Notes: generated by a model from the letters alone, not told the origin. 64,000 bases of DNA from Sphingomonas kyeonggiensis (GCF_014196745.1 NZ_JACIEH010000003.1:992001-1056000); one strand, 5' to 3'. Counted from the stretch's first letter, positions 35,904 to 45,399 are shown. A program made the numbers and translations.

Positions 35904-36197
35904 GTGACGGCGCGTCTCTTTACCTTCGTTTGCGAGTTCAGAGGCACGACTTACGTGTCGCAGGTGTCCGCAACTAATGAACGCGATGTTGTCGGAGAGT
36001 GGGCGAAGATGCTTCGAACAGAGCGCCCGTTCGGGCGAGCGTCGTCGAGTCTTGCAAACTCGGTTGAGACCGGCGCGACCGACTTCCCGCCGGTCGCGAT
36101 CCAAGGCATAGCGAACGTGTGGTGCATCACGGCAACCTGCGGGGGAGACCTGATGCTGGCTAATATCGTTGAAACGGTCTCGCCCACGAACCGCTAA
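35904..36197 (+). CDS. Hypothetical protein (97 aa)
   Basis: GTG start at 35904 just after AGGAGG (spacing is short, so the exact start is uncertain). Product MTARLFTFVCEFRGTTYVSQ with a small mixed fold; no signal. Its TAA stop is part of the CCGCTAACGCCCC core of the next repeat copy. Function unknown. Confidence 0.6.
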   Translation: MTARLFTFVCEFRGTTYVSQVSATNERDVVGEWAKMLRTERPFGRASSSLANSVETGATDFPPVAIQGIANVWCITATCGGDLMLANIVETVSPTNR

Positions 36198-36212
36198 CGC
36201 CCCAAATGCAGA
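36190..36212 (+). repeat. Interspersed repeat, right module only
   Basis: CCGCTAACGCCCCAAATGCA and following GAC, overlapping the stop codon of the 97-aa gene. Confidence 0.65.
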
Positions 36213-36271
36213 CAAAAAGGGCCGACGCACACGATGGGAGCGATCGAGACCTGACCATTTTGCGCTCGCTC

Positions 36272-36530
36272 TCAGCAACCCTCGAAGTTTGGTCGGCACT
36301 TCTCGACAAAAGCCCGCACGCCTTCCGCGGAATCGCGATCGCCCCGCATGTCGCCGATAATCCCGTTCGAGCTCCAATGATCGATCATAAGTTCCATCCA
36401 GTGCCTGGCGCACCTGGTTACGAATCAGGCCGAGCGCGATCGCGGGCATCCCCGCCAGCCTGGATGCGATCAGACGCGCCGCGTCGAAGAGCACATCGCC
36501 TGCCACGACCCGTATCAGCAGGCCGTCTCG
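36272..36530 (-). pseudogene. Enoyl-CoA hydratase/isomerase C-terminal remnant with frameshift
   Basis: One frame gives AARLIASRLAGMPAIALGLI, RNQVRQALDGTYDRSLELER, the helices near the C-terminus of crotonase-family enzymes. The matching end (DSAEGVRAFVEKCRPNFEGC then TGA at 36272) is in another frame, so a frameshift near 36350 separates them. The catalytic N-terminal domain is absent. A clear decayed gene. Confidence 0.7.
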
Positions 36531-36769
36531 CGTCGGATTTTCCGGTGCTTGCCAAGCTCGCCTGGAACCAAGCCATGAGAGCTTCCCCATCTACTCCCTG
36601 ACCTCGATAGGGTGACCAATCGGACTACATGCTGTCCGAAGATCGACGCGACCAACGTGCAATGCGCAGGCAGGAAAGAGATTGGGGCTACGCAAATGTT
36701 CTTGAACTGTCGTCGAACTGACATCAGCCAAGCCTAACCGGAGGCCTCCGTTTCGGAGAGTCTGGAAGC

Positions 36770-37351
36770 GTGCCCGTCGTTCGCCCCATCGACCGCTGGT
36801 TCATCGAGGAGGTCCTGCCGTTCGAGCGCGACCTGCTCGATGCTGCCGCGCGCTGGAGCGACAGCGCCGACGAAGCCCGCGATCTGGTTCAGGAAGTACT
36901 GACGCGGATGCTCTCGACCGAGGGCTGGCAGGCAATCACCAATCCCAAAACCTATATGCTGCGGATGATACGCAACATGGTGATCGATCGCGTGCGTCGC
37001 GCGAAGGTCGTGGAGTTCCGTCATCTCGTAGATCACGACGATTTCGACGTTGCGGACGATGCGCCGGATCAGCACCGCGTCACAGCGGATCGACAGATGC
37101 TGGCCGAGGTGGCCGAGGCTGTGGAAGCGCTGCCCGAACGGTGCCGTATCGTGTTCGAGCGCTGCCGTGTAGAGGGTCACTCGCCGAAGGATATAGCGGC
37201 CGAACTGGGACTGAGCCTGTCTACCCTGGAAAAGCGGCTTGCTCGCGCCATCCATCTGCTCGCCCTCGCGCTTGAGCCCCGACGCGGCGATCCCTATGAG
37301 ACGAGCGGGCGGGAGCCGGAAACGCGTCGCAGGCTCCGCTTGCCAAATTGA
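36770..37351 (+). CDS. ECF sigma factor, FecI-like
   Basis: 193 residues from a GTG at 36770. Region 2 (SADEARDLVQEVLTRMLSTE, then YMLRMIRNMVIDRVRRAK) and region 4 (ALPERCRIVFERCRVEGHSP, then LGLSLSTLEKRLARA) are both clear and typical of FecI-type sigma factors. It is followed by a FecR-type gene 69 bp downstream and an STN-containing TonB receptor, the standard cell-surface signalling set. It should direct transcription of the receptor and the enzymes behind it when ligand is bound. Confidence 0.92.
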   Translation: MPVVRPIDRWFIEEVLPFERDLLDAAARWSDSADEARDLVQEVLTRMLSTEGWQAITNPKTYMLRMIRNMVIDRVRRAKVVEFRHLVDHDDFDVADDAPDQHRVTADRQMLAEVAEAVEALPERCRIVFERCRVEGHSPKDIAAELGLSLSTLEKRLARAIHLLALALEPRRGDPYETSGREPETRRRLRLPN

Positions 37352-37420
37352 CGGTCGACTTGGCGGTATCGGAACGGTCGTTCGTCACAAGGATATGGTG
37401 GTGGTTGAGAGGACATCCGC

Positions 37421-38386
37421 GTGAGGCGGTCAGAAGGGCCTGTCCGCACGCCCGCGCAGGCCGCAACCGAAGCCGCAACCTGGCTGGCGCAATATCGGTT
37501 GGGCACGATCGACGAGGCTGCATTCCGAACGTGGCGCGATAGCGACATGGCCAATGCAATAGCCTTCGCGCGCGCATTGGCCATGTGGGAAAGAGTCAGC
37601 GGCGACGCGAACGATGTGGTGCCCGCCATCCCCTTCCCGATGCCATATGGTGCGATGACCTCCCGCCGCAATTTCCTGCGTACTGCGGCCGTGGCGACAG
37701 TGGCCGGCGGGATCATTGCCGGCGGCGTCACCACGACGCGCGCTTATGCCTGGAGCAGCGCCTCCACCGAGGTGGGAGAGAACAAGCGGATTCGTCTGTC
37801 CGACGGCAGTGTCGCGGCGCTGAACACCAATTCCCGGCTTTCCTGGCGCTTTTCTGCCAGCGAGCGGACCTTTTGGATCGAGCGCGGCGAAGTCGCGCTC
37901 GATCTGTCTGCCGGAGCAGAAGCGGTAGTGCGTGGTGACGACCGACTGGTCTTCCTGTCACAGGGACGTTTCAACATGCGCCGACGCGACGCCGCGCTAG
38001 ACCTGCTGGTGCTCGCCGGCACGGCGCGCGTGAACGGCGACAAGGGCGTGCCCGGCATGATCGTCGATACCCGCAAAGGTGCTTCCAGCGTCCTCATATC
38101 GCAGAGCGACGCCGTGGTTCGCCTTGCCAATGCCGAACAGGTGGACGGCATCACTGCCTGGCGGCACAACGAGATACTGTTCCAGGACGCGACGCTAGGC
38201 AGCGCGGTTGAGGAATATAACCGCTTTCTGACGCGCAAGATCGTGATCGTGGACCGTGAGCTTTCCAGCATACCGGTTGGCGGCCGCTTCACCACCACCG
38301 ACCCCGATCCGTTCCTCCAGGCGGTATCGACCAGCCTGAACGTGCATGTATCCCGCTCGCCCACGGCTTATCTGCTGACACGCTGA
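37421..38386 (+). CDS. FecR-type anti-sigma/sigma regulator
   Basis: 321 residues from a GTG at 37421. The N-terminal cytoplasmic part has the short helical domain of FecR proteins (ATEAATWLAQYRLGTIDEAA, FRTWRDSDMANAIAFARA). A single membrane segment lies at about 85-105; it follows RRNFLRTAAV, which resembles a Tat motif, as in some FecR proteins. The periplasmic FecR domain follows (LSDGSVAALNTNSRLSWRF, IERGEVALDLSAGAE) with a C-terminal STN-like receptor-contact region. It controls the FecI-like factor encoded upstream. Confidence 0.92.
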   Translation: MRRSEGPVRTPAQAATEAATWLAQYRLGTIDEAAFRTWRDSDMANAIAFARALAMWERVSGDANDVVPAIPFPMPYGAMTSRRNFLRTAAVATVAGGIIAGGVTTTRAYAWSSASTEVGENKRIRLSDGSVAALNTNSRLSWRFSASERTFWIERGEVALDLSAGAEAVVRGDDRLVFLSQGRFNMRRRDAALDLLVLAGTARVNGDKGVPGMIVDTRKGASSVLISQSDAVVRLANAEQVDGITAWRHNEILFQDATLGSAVEEYNRFLTRKIVIVDRELSSIPVGGRFTTTDPDPFLQAVSTSLNVHVSRSPTAYLLTR

Positions 38387-38491
38387 CGCTGCAGTGCAAA
38401 AAAATTGCATCCGATTTGGCGGTGAAACCGGGGTCGACCGTCTTTGTAGGTGAAGACGCTTTCGACCGACCAATTCAACAAAGGTTCCCGC

Positions 38492-41400
38492 ATGACCGCT
38501 CGAATTGCCGGGGCGTCGCTGCTTGCGACGCTTCTGATGACGCCTGCCGCCCATGCAGCCCCGCTGCCCACCGCAACTGCGCAGAGCTTCAACATTCCGC
38601 CACAGCCACTGGCCAGCGCGCTGACCGAATTCGGCCGCCAGGCCGGCGTACAGATCTTCTTCCCGCGCGGATCGATCGCCACGCTGCGGTCGCGCCCGGT
38701 GCGCGGCCGGCTGACGCGCCAGGCAGCGCTGCACCTGCTGCTCGCGGGCAGCCCGCTACAGATCAAGAGCGACGACGGCCACACCATAGTGCTGGGGGCG
38801 GCCGATCCGATCACGCCGACCGGTGCGACGCAGACGGCCGGTGCTGCAACGGACATCGGGGAGCAAGCCCCGGAGTCAGGCTCCGATGATATCGTCGTGA
38901 CCGGCACGCCGCCGCTCGAAGAGGAGCGAGCGCTGGAATGGAAGCGCAAACAGATCGGCACCAACTCGGTCATGTCAGGCGAGACAATCGCGCGCCGTCC
39001 GGGCGGTAACATTGTCGATATCCTGGCCGTGCTGCCCGGCGTTAGCGCCTACGCCGATATGGGCCTGGGCCAGGCGGCAACCGGCGAGGCGGAATTCGTC
39101 TCCATCCGCGGCATCGATTCCAGCTACAATGCCTATACGATCAACGGCGTCCGCGTGCCGGAGGCCGACCCGGCGACCCGCGCGCTCTCGCTGAAGATGA
39201 TCGCCCCTTATGGCCTGCGCTCGGCAAGCGTGTCGAAGACGCCGAATGCAGCAGACTATGGTGACTCGATCGGCGGCACCGTCGATATCGCGACACCTAC
39301 CGGCTTCCAGTTCGGCGACAACTACTTCAAGGTCACCGGCGGCGCCAATTACAATGATCGCGCCCGCAAGCTGGGTTTTTCCTCGGTCGGCGGCGTCGGC
39401 CAGCTCGAGCTCGGCAAGACGTTCGGCGCGAACCACGATATCGGCTTCTACGCGACCGCCTATTACGAACAGCGCAAATCGGCAGCGGAAAGTACCGAAG
39501 CCTATCAGTACATCCCGGCGACCGCCACGTCCGCGAAGGGCGATCTGACGGCCATGGGCATCAAGTACGACATGTACGATTCGTCCATCGAACGTTTCGG
39601 CGGCAATTTCTCGCTCGATTTCCGCGGCGATACCGTCAACGCCTTCATTCGCGGCTCCTATGGCCACTACAAGGTGTCATCGGTCGACGTTCAGCACAGC
39701 ATCACTTCGGGCGTGCTGCAGCTGATCGGCGCGGCGCCCTATTATGGCTCGGACGGCAAATATAACCCGCTCGGCACGCTCGCCGGCAGCTATTTTCAGG
39801 CGCGCGACCAGATCTCGCAGCTTGGCACCCTGGTCGCCGGCAGCGATTTCAAGATTGCCGACAAGCTGAGCCTGTCGCTGCGTGCCTCCTATGGGTATGG
39901 CCAGCAGCAGCGCCCGAACTATGTCGAGGGCAGCATGTACAGCGACACCAGCCTGCTGGTGGACGGTACCGGCAATCCGGTGGGCGGCGTATTGATCGAC
40001 ACGGCCAACCCTTCCGACGTCGGCCTGACCTTTACCAACCCCGCGTATCGCGATGCGATCCTGAGCGCCGACTCGATCCGGGTCTGGAAGTTCCAGGCAC
40101 GCGACGTGCATTCCGACGACAATCTCTACGAGCTGAAGCTCGACATGGACTATGCGACGGAAGGGGTGATCAAGCATCTGCGCTGGGGCGGGGATATCAG
40201 CGTCTCCGATCGCTTCCAGTATGACCGCGGCCTGTTGGGCAACAACGGCGATAACTTCGTGATCCAGGCGCCCGATGGCAGCCGCCCCGGCTCGACCGCG
40301 GCGGTAGGACCCAGGGCATCCACGGTGCCGGGCCGCTATATCGACTTCATGGGCGGCAACTACGCCAATTTCCGCTTCTACGATCGCGCCTATTTCGGAG
40401 ACGCGATCCTGCCTTATGCCTATACTAACCAGTTCACGTCGGACGGCACGCCGAACCCAGGCTATTACACGGTCAACGACTATAACCGGAACACCGTCTT
40501 CGGCACCGAGACGATCTATGCTGCCTATGCCCAGGCCGAAGCCCAACTCGGCCCGGTTCAAGCGGTGATGGGCCTGCGCTACGAACATACCGATTTCAGC
40601 GCGAGCCACTGGATCGTCGTCAAGGACAGCGCCGGCGCATCGGCTGACGACACCGGCCGTTTCGCATCGGACGGCAACAACTATGACGAGTTCCTGCCCA
40701 GCCTGAACCTGGCGTGGCGGCCGGCCGACCGCCTCGTCGTCCGCGCTGCCGCCCGACGTAGCTTCGCTCGGCCCGCCTTCTCGCTGATCGCCGGGCCGGA
40801 GACGTACAGCTATGACGATCTCACCGGCAAGCTGGCCTTCGTCAACCGTTCCAACCCGAAGCTGAAGCCGACCGAGGCGACGAACCTCGATGCCGGCGTG
40901 GAATGGTATCCCGATCGCAGCGCCGTGATCGAGGCGGCCGGCTTCTACAAGCATCTGTCCAACTTCGTCTTCACCGCCAGCGCGACCGGCAGCCCGCCGA
41001 ACATCTCCAATGGCAACAGCGAACTCGACGGCGTCACCTATACCATGCCGCTCAACGGCAATGGCGCGGACCTGTACGGCGTCGAATTCCACGCGCGCAA
41101 ACAGTTCTCCGAACTGGGCCGCTTCTTCGGCGGCTTCGGCGTCGAAGGATCGCTGACGCTGCAGGACAGCAAGGCGGACAGTGGCCTGCCGAACCGCGGC
41201 AAGACGGTGCTGCCGCGCGCGCCGCATACCATCTACAATGCCGAGCTGTTCTACGAACGCCCGGCCTTCTCGGCACGCCTCGCCTATCAGTTCGTCGGCC
41301 GTCAGCTGCTCAGCCTGAACAATCAGCTCGACACCTATCTGCAGCCGAACCGCCAGCTGAACTTCAATGCCACCTATCGCATCGGCAGGTGGTCGCTTTC

Positions 41401-41551
41401 CGGCCAGGTGCAGAACATCCTGAACCAGGAGAGCTTCTACAAGACGATGGGCAAGAGCACGCGCTATCTGGGCACGCAAGATGGCGGCGGCAACGGATCC
41501 TATGTCGAGACGGGCCGCTTCTTCAAACTGACCAGTTCGTTCCAGTTCTAG
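38492..41551 (+). CDS. TonB-dependent receptor with N-terminal STN signalling domain
   Basis: 1019 residues from the ATG at 38492; an in-frame GTG at 38450 would add 14 residues before the signal peptide. After the signal (ending AAHA) comes an STN domain (FNIPPQPLASALTEFGRQAG), which contacts FecR, then the TonB box region (DDIVVTGTPP), plug (VMSGETIARRPGGNIVDILA) and a long barrel ending RFFKLTSSFQF. The two enzymes behind it are linked by a 3-bp gap and a 4-bp overlap and are likely exported hydrolases, so the ligand may be their substrate or product, for instance a phosphorylated inositol or phosphodiester compound (inference). Confidence 0.93.
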   Translation: MTARIAGASLLATLLMTPAAHAAPLPTATAQSFNIPPQPLASALTEFGRQAGVQIFFPRGSIATLRSRPVRGRLTRQAALHLLLAGSPLQIKSDDGHTIVLGAADPITPTGATQTAGAATDIGEQAPESGSDDIVVTGTPPLEEERALEWKRKQIGTNSVMSGETIARRPGGNIVDILAVLPGVSAYADMGLGQAATGEAEFVSIRGIDSSYNAYTINGVRVPEADPATRALSLKMIAPYGLRSASVSKTPNAADYGDSIGGTVDIATPTGFQFGDNYFKVTGGANYNDRARKLGFSSVGGVGQLELGKTFGANHDIGFYATAYYEQRKSAAESTEAYQYIPATATSAKGDLTAMGIKYDMYDSSIERFGGNFSLDFRGDTVNAFIRGSYGHYKVSSVDVQHSITSGVLQLIGAAPYYGSDGKYNPLGTLAGSYFQARDQISQLGTLVAGSDFKIADKLSLSLRASYGYGQQQRPNYVEGSMYSDTSLLVDGTGNPVGGVLIDTANPSDVGLTFTNPAYRDAILSADSIRVWKFQARDVHSDDNLYELKLDMDYATEGVIKHLRWGGDISVSDRFQYDRGLLGNNGDNFVIQAPDGSRPGSTAAVGPRASTVPGRYIDFMGGNYANFRFYDRAYFGDAILPYAYTNQFTSDGTPNPGYYTVNDYNRNTVFGTETIYAAYAQAEAQLGPVQAVMGLRYEHTDFSASHWIVVKDSAGASADDTGRFASDGNNYDEFLPSLNLAWRPADRLVVRAAARRSFARPAFSLIAGPETYSYDDLTGKLAFVNRSNPKLKPTEATNLDAGVEWYPDRSAVIEAAGFYKHLSNFVFTASATGSPPNISNGNSELDGVTYTMPLNGNGADLYGVEFHARKQFSELGRFFGGFGVEGSLTLQDSKADSGLPNRGKTVLPRAPHTIYNAELFYERPAFSARLAYQFVGRQLLSLNNQLDTYLQPNRQLNFNATYRIGRWSLSGQVQNILNQESFYKTMGKSTRYLGTQDGGGNGSYVETGRFFKLTSSFQF

Positions 41552-41554
41552 ACC

Positions 41555-42667
41555 ATGGCGCGGCTTGTCCCCCTTGTCGCCGCCACGCTGTCCCTCAGCC
41601 TGGCCGGGCCCGGTTTCCCCCGGGAATCCGGTCCGGTCGAGGGACTTGCTGCCAATCTGCGCCTGGATCAGGTGCAGATGCTGGGATCGCACAACAGCTA
41701 CAGGCCCTATCCATCGGCGCAAGCGGAGGCGCGGATCAAGGCGCTGGCGCCGGACCATTGGGACGAGCTGGACTATGGCCACCCGCCGCTGGAGGCACAG
41801 CTCGCGATCGGCATCCGCCAGATCGAGATCGATGTCGCCCCCGATCCGCAGGGCGGACTCTACGCCACACCCTATCAGATGGCGGCACCCGACACGCGCA
41901 AGGCGATGATGGCGCCGGGCGCAAAGGTGCTGCACTTTCCGCAGGTCGATTACGACAGCCATTGCCTGAGCTTCCACGACTGCCTCGCGCTGCTGCGTCG
42001 CTGGTCGGACGGGCATCCGGGGCATTTGCCGGTCACGGTCCTGGTCAATGCCAGCGATTTTCCGCCGATTCCCGGCTTCTGGCTGCACGACGCCAAATTC
42101 GAAGCGGCCGACCTCGACGCGCTCGATGCCGATATCCGCACCGTGATGGGGCCCGAGCGGCTGATCGTGCCGGACGCGGTGCGCGGCAGCCACGCGACGC
42201 TGGCGAGCGCCGTACGGGCTCATGGCTGGCCGGCGCTGGCGGCGGCGAAGGGACGGTTTCTCTTCGTGCTAGACGCCAATGACCGGCATTATGCGCTCTA
42301 TCGCGCCGGCCATCCTTCGCTGCGGGGACGCGCGATGTTCGGCTATTATGACGAACAGGCGCCCGAAGCCTCAATCTTCAACATCCAGGAACCGCGCGGC
42401 GAGGAAGCGCGCATCCGCCGGCTGGTGCAGGCCGGCTTCCTGGTCCGCGCTCGTGCCGATTCGGGGAGCAAGGAAGCGCGCGAGGGCGACACTTCGCGTC
42501 TGACGGCGGCGATCACCTCCGGCGCACAGTTCGTCAGCAGCGACTATTATGATGGCGTCCCGAATCCGCATGGCTTTGCCTATCGTGCGAGCCTGCCCGG
42601 AGAAGCGCCGTATCGCTGCGATCCCGTTACCGCCCGCTGTCCCAGCAACAGAGAGTCCCACCGATGA
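41555..42667 (+). CDS. Calcium-type PI-PLC-like phosphodiesterase
   Basis: 370 residues with a signal peptide (about residues 1-18). The active-site strand QVQMLGSHNSYRPYP holds the candidate catalytic His46 with Asn47, and IRQIEIDVAPDPQGG (Glu91, Asp93) gives the metal-binding acidic pair; this pattern belongs to the PLC-like TIM-barrel phosphodiesterases, PI-PLC1 branch. The second catalytic His is probably in the VDYDSHCLSFHDCLAL segment. It should act in the periplasm or outside on a phosphodiester. It starts three bases after the receptor stop and overlaps the PHP gene by 4 bp. Confidence 0.85.
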   Translation: MARLVPLVAATLSLSLAGPGFPRESGPVEGLAANLRLDQVQMLGSHNSYRPYPSAQAEARIKALAPDHWDELDYGHPPLEAQLAIGIRQIEIDVAPDPQGGLYATPYQMAAPDTRKAMMAPGAKVLHFPQVDYDSHCLSFHDCLALLRRWSDGHPGHLPVTVLVNASDFPPIPGFWLHDAKFEAADLDALDADIRTVMGPERLIVPDAVRGSHATLASAVRAHGWPALAAAKGRFLFVLDANDRHYALYRAGHPSLRGRAMFGYYDEQAPEASIFNIQEPRGEEARIRRLVQAGFLVRARADSGSKEAREGDTSRLTAAITSGAQFVSSDYYDGVPNPHGFAYRASLPGEAPYRCDPVTARCPSNRESHR

Positions 42668-44181
42668 TCGACCTTCTCGCACTGTTCGCTCTCGCCGCCG
42701 CCGGGCCGGCCCAGGACGCCCCCGCCCCGCCGCAGGACGTGGTGATTACCGGCACCCTTGAGGACAAGGATCGCGGCACTTATCGCGAACTCCCCTTCGA
42801 CGTGCCCCAGGGCGTGACGCGGATGATGATCGACGTCGAAGGCGCCGATCATGACAAGGGCGTCTATCTGGTGCTCGGCGTCTACGATCCCCAGCGAGAG
42901 CGCGGCTGGGGCGGCGCGATCAAGCCGCACATCATATTGGCCGAAACCTTCGCATCTCCCTCCTATCTCGCCGGACCGCTGACTCCAGGCAAATGGCGGC
43001 TGAGCATCGCGGTCGCCTATCTGAAGCCGGGCGTGGTCGCCCCGTTCAAGGTGACTGTACATTTTGACCATGGCGCGCAGGCACAAGTGATCGAGCCGGG
43101 CGCGCGCAAGGCTGTGGCAGGCTGGTATTCGGGCGATTTCCATGTCCATACCGGCAACAGCGACGCGGTCTGCCGCGGCGAGCCGAACGGCAAGCCGGTC
43201 CCCTGCCCCACCTGGTTCTCACTGAAGGCGGCGCACGACCATCACCTCGATTTCGTGGTCGTGACCGATCACAATACTCGTTCTCAATATGGCGCCATCG
43301 CCGAGGAAGCGCCGTTCTTCGACGAGTTGCTCGTCATCCCCGGCCGCGAGATGACCACCCAATATGGCCATTACAACCTGATCGGCGTCACCGACTTCGT
43401 CGAATATCGTGTCGGCGGCGCGCCTGGCCTGCCCAACATCAATGCGATGTTCGAGGCCTCGCGAGACACCGGCGCGCTCGTCTCGATCAATCATCCGGAG
43501 ATCCCCACCGGCGAGAACTGCCTCGGCTGCGGCTGGTCGGCGCCGGATACGGACTTCGCCCGCGTCAACGCGATCGAGGTGGCCAATGGCGGTATCGCGG
43601 CGGACCATGGCGGAGCGTTCGATGACGGTGCGAATTCCGGCACCGCCTGGTGGGAGGACAAGCTCAATCAGGGCTTCCACCTGACCGGCATCGGCGGCAG
43701 CGACAATCATGACCCGATCGATGGCCGCGCCGGCACGTCGCCGGTGGGCGCTCAATCACCGGTCGGAACCCCCGCCACCATCGTCTACGCGATGGAACTT
43801 TCGCAGGCCGGGATCCGGCAGGGAATACTCTCGGGGCGTGCCTTCATCGACCTGGAGGGGGTCCACCCCGGCCGCGTGCTCGACCTGTCGGCCCATGTGG
43901 ATCACGGCGCCTCGACAGTGATGGGCGGCACGCTCTCTCGCCCGCGTGGCAAGGCCATCCAAGGCAAGGTCACGGTAAAGGGCGGCCAGGGTAACCATGT
44001 CGATCTGATCGTCGACGGCCGGCACCTGCCCCTTGCCGATGGCGGCCGCGTCACCGGCGAAGACGCCGAGGTGCCGTTCACGATCAAGGCCAATGAAAAG
44101 GCACACTGGTTCCGCGCCGACCTTCGCGCGAAGGATGGCAGGCGCGTGCTGATTGGCAACCCGATCTACATCAGCGAATGA
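42664..44181 (+). CDS. Exported PHP-domain metallohydrolase (CehA/McbA-like)
   Basis: 505 residues with an N-terminal signal (about 1-17). A beta-rich N-terminal domain (to about 155) precedes the PHP core, with metal-binding motifs GDFHVHTGNSD, VVTDHN, SINHPEI and GGSDNHDP in order. CehA/McbA-type members hydrolyse carbamates or phosphoesters; the neighbours favour a phosphoester here. Last gene of the FecI-FecR-receptor-PLC-PHP set. There is no obvious terminator in the next 100 bp. Confidence 0.85.
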   Translation: MIDLLALFALAAAGPAQDAPAPPQDVVITGTLEDKDRGTYRELPFDVPQGVTRMMIDVEGADHDKGVYLVLGVYDPQRERGWGGAIKPHIILAETFASPSYLAGPLTPGKWRLSIAVAYLKPGVVAPFKVTVHFDHGAQAQVIEPGARKAVAGWYSGDFHVHTGNSDAVCRGEPNGKPVPCPTWFSLKAAHDHHLDFVVVTDHNTRSQYGAIAEEAPFFDELLVIPGREMTTQYGHYNLIGVTDFVEYRVGGAPGLPNINAMFEASRDTGALVSINHPEIPTGENCLGCGWSAPDTDFARVNAIEVANGGIAADHGGAFDDGANSGTAWWEDKLNQGFHLTGIGGSDNHDPIDGRAGTSPVGAQSPVGTPATIVYAMELSQAGIRQGILSGRAFIDLEGVHPGRVLDLSAHVDHGASTVMGGTLSRPRGKAIQGKVTVKGGQGNHVDLIVDGRHLPLADGGRVTGEDAEVPFTIKANEKAHWFRADLRAKDGRRVLIGNPIYISE

Positions 44182-44380
44182 GCGGGCTGCCGCTATGGTC
44201 GCGCTGGAAGGAAAGGCGCTCCAGCGAGAATGAAGCGTTAATCGAATGCGGTGATCCACCAAAGCGCCGGTTCATTGGCAAACCGGTCAGCGCTTTGAAG
44301 AAGGCCGACCGGTGGCCTGTACGACGGAAATGAGGCCCGTAGCCGATGGCACCTTCCCGGCGATCCACCCGAGCGGGAAG

Positions 44381-44722
44381 CTATTTCGCGGAAGAACCAA
44401 GTTTGGCGATAAGCGCGACCTTGCGATCGAATTCCCTGCCATCGGCGGCGCTGCGCGACAGCAGGGCCGAGCGCCAAAGATGCGCGCGCGCCTCGGCTTG
44501 CTGCCCATTCCCGAGTTCGTGGACGCCGAGGCGCTCGCAAGCTTTGGCTTTCATGTCCTCGTCATCGAAGCCGGGCCGGTCGCAAAGCAGTGCATAGGCA
44601 CCCATGGCACCATCCGCATCCCCCAGCCGCTCGCGAACGGTACCGCTCCAGTAGGCAGCGACGGGTCTCCGGTCCTTGTGGAGATCGAAAGCCGCGAGCA
44701 CCCACCGTTCCTGGATCGTCAA
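44381..44722 (-). CDS. Hypothetical TPR-like protein (113 aa)
   Basis: Frame opens at a TTG (44722) without a good ribosome site; the true start may be slightly downstream. Helical repeats (GDADGAMGAYALLCDRPGFD, MKAKACERLGVHELGNGQQA) suggest a short tetratricopeptide-like fold. A related fragment (DDEPMKAQARERLGY) is at 60762-60857. Function unknown. Confidence 0.55.
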   Translation of the reverse strand: MTIQERWVLAAFDLHKDRRPVAAYWSGTVRERLGDADGAMGAYALLCDRPGFDDEDMKAKACERLGVHELGNGQQAEARAHLWRSALLSRSAADGREFDRKVALIAKLGSSAK

Positions 44723-44849
44723 TGCGCAGGCTGTGGGGCTGAAGCCTGAAGGTTCCGGCGATTATGCAGCCGAGATTGATGCACTAACGCAAAAGCGCCA
44801 CAGGCAGCGCACGCCCTTAGCTGCCCGGCGGCATTTGGGCCGGCAGGAG

Positions 44850-44940
44850 ACCGACTGCTTTCAGGAGCCGACTGCCGATAGCTACCATTGCGGGATCGAC
44901 ACCGGCGCGGACGGCGGCTCCCGTCCCAATTGCGGACGTC
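44850..44940 (+). repeat. Interspersed repeat, diverged copy
   Basis: Left part GACTGCTTTCAGGAGCCGAC and right part GGCTCCCGTCCCAATTGCGG then ACGTCC. More diverged than other copies. It abuts the stop of the minus-strand SUKH gene. Confidence 0.55.
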
Positions 44941-44943
44941 CAA

Positions 44944-45399
44944 TCAATGCGGTGCCACTCGGCAAAACTCTTCGATCCATCGGGTGAATGAGGGAGCGAT
45001 CACATCCACGGTCCGGCTATCATGATCAAAGAACACCACCGGGGCCAATGCTCCAGCGCCAACCGTTGCGGGAAAGCAGAATAGGTTTCCCATACAATCA
45101 GTTGCGAAGGCGATAAGCTCCTCAGGCAGGCCCAAATCGCGCCAATCCTCAGTGATGGATACGATTTCAACCGGGCTGAGGAACTCGCTCACGTCCCTGA
45201 GGTCGAGCTCTCGATCAACGATAGCGTCGAGTAACGCGGTAGTTGGGCGCGGCAGTCCCACTTCACGGACAGCGGTGCGGTAATCGGCGGGCAGCCTCGT
45301 ATCGAGGCACCCCTCGGCGCTTTCGAGCTCAATTTCGGAGACAGGTCCCGGGGCGTAATCCGGATGCGTCCAGAGTGTGGTAAAGCGGCTCAAGCTCAT
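44944..45399 (-). CDS. SMI1/KNR4 (SUKH) family protein
   Basis: 151 residues from the ATG at 45399 (MSLSRFTTLWTHPDY). The frame is open to 45531, but those 44 codons are translated repeat sequence (MSAIGALAVGPLLAG) and should be left out. The core SUKH pattern is visible: IELESAEGCLDTRLPADYRT, VREVGLPRPTTALLDAI, then FLSPVEIVSITEDW and a terminal IAPSFTRWIEEF strand-helix. SUKH proteins are often immunity proteins of polymorphic toxins; no toxin is adjacent, so it may be an orphan immunity gene. Confidence 0.75.
   Translation of the reverse strand: MSLSRFTTLWTHPDYAPGPVSEIELESAEGCLDTRLPADYRTAVREVGLPRPTTALLDAIVDRELDLRDVSEFLSPVEIVSITEDWRDLGLPEELIAFATDCMGNLFCFPATVGAGALAPVVFFDHDSRTVDVIAPSFTRWIEEFCRVAPH

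Noticed and set aside
39677..42223. An 848-codon minus-strand frame opposite the STN receptor and PLC-like genes
   Set aside because: No domain features, His/Arg/Val-rich composition; antisense shadow of well-supported genes.
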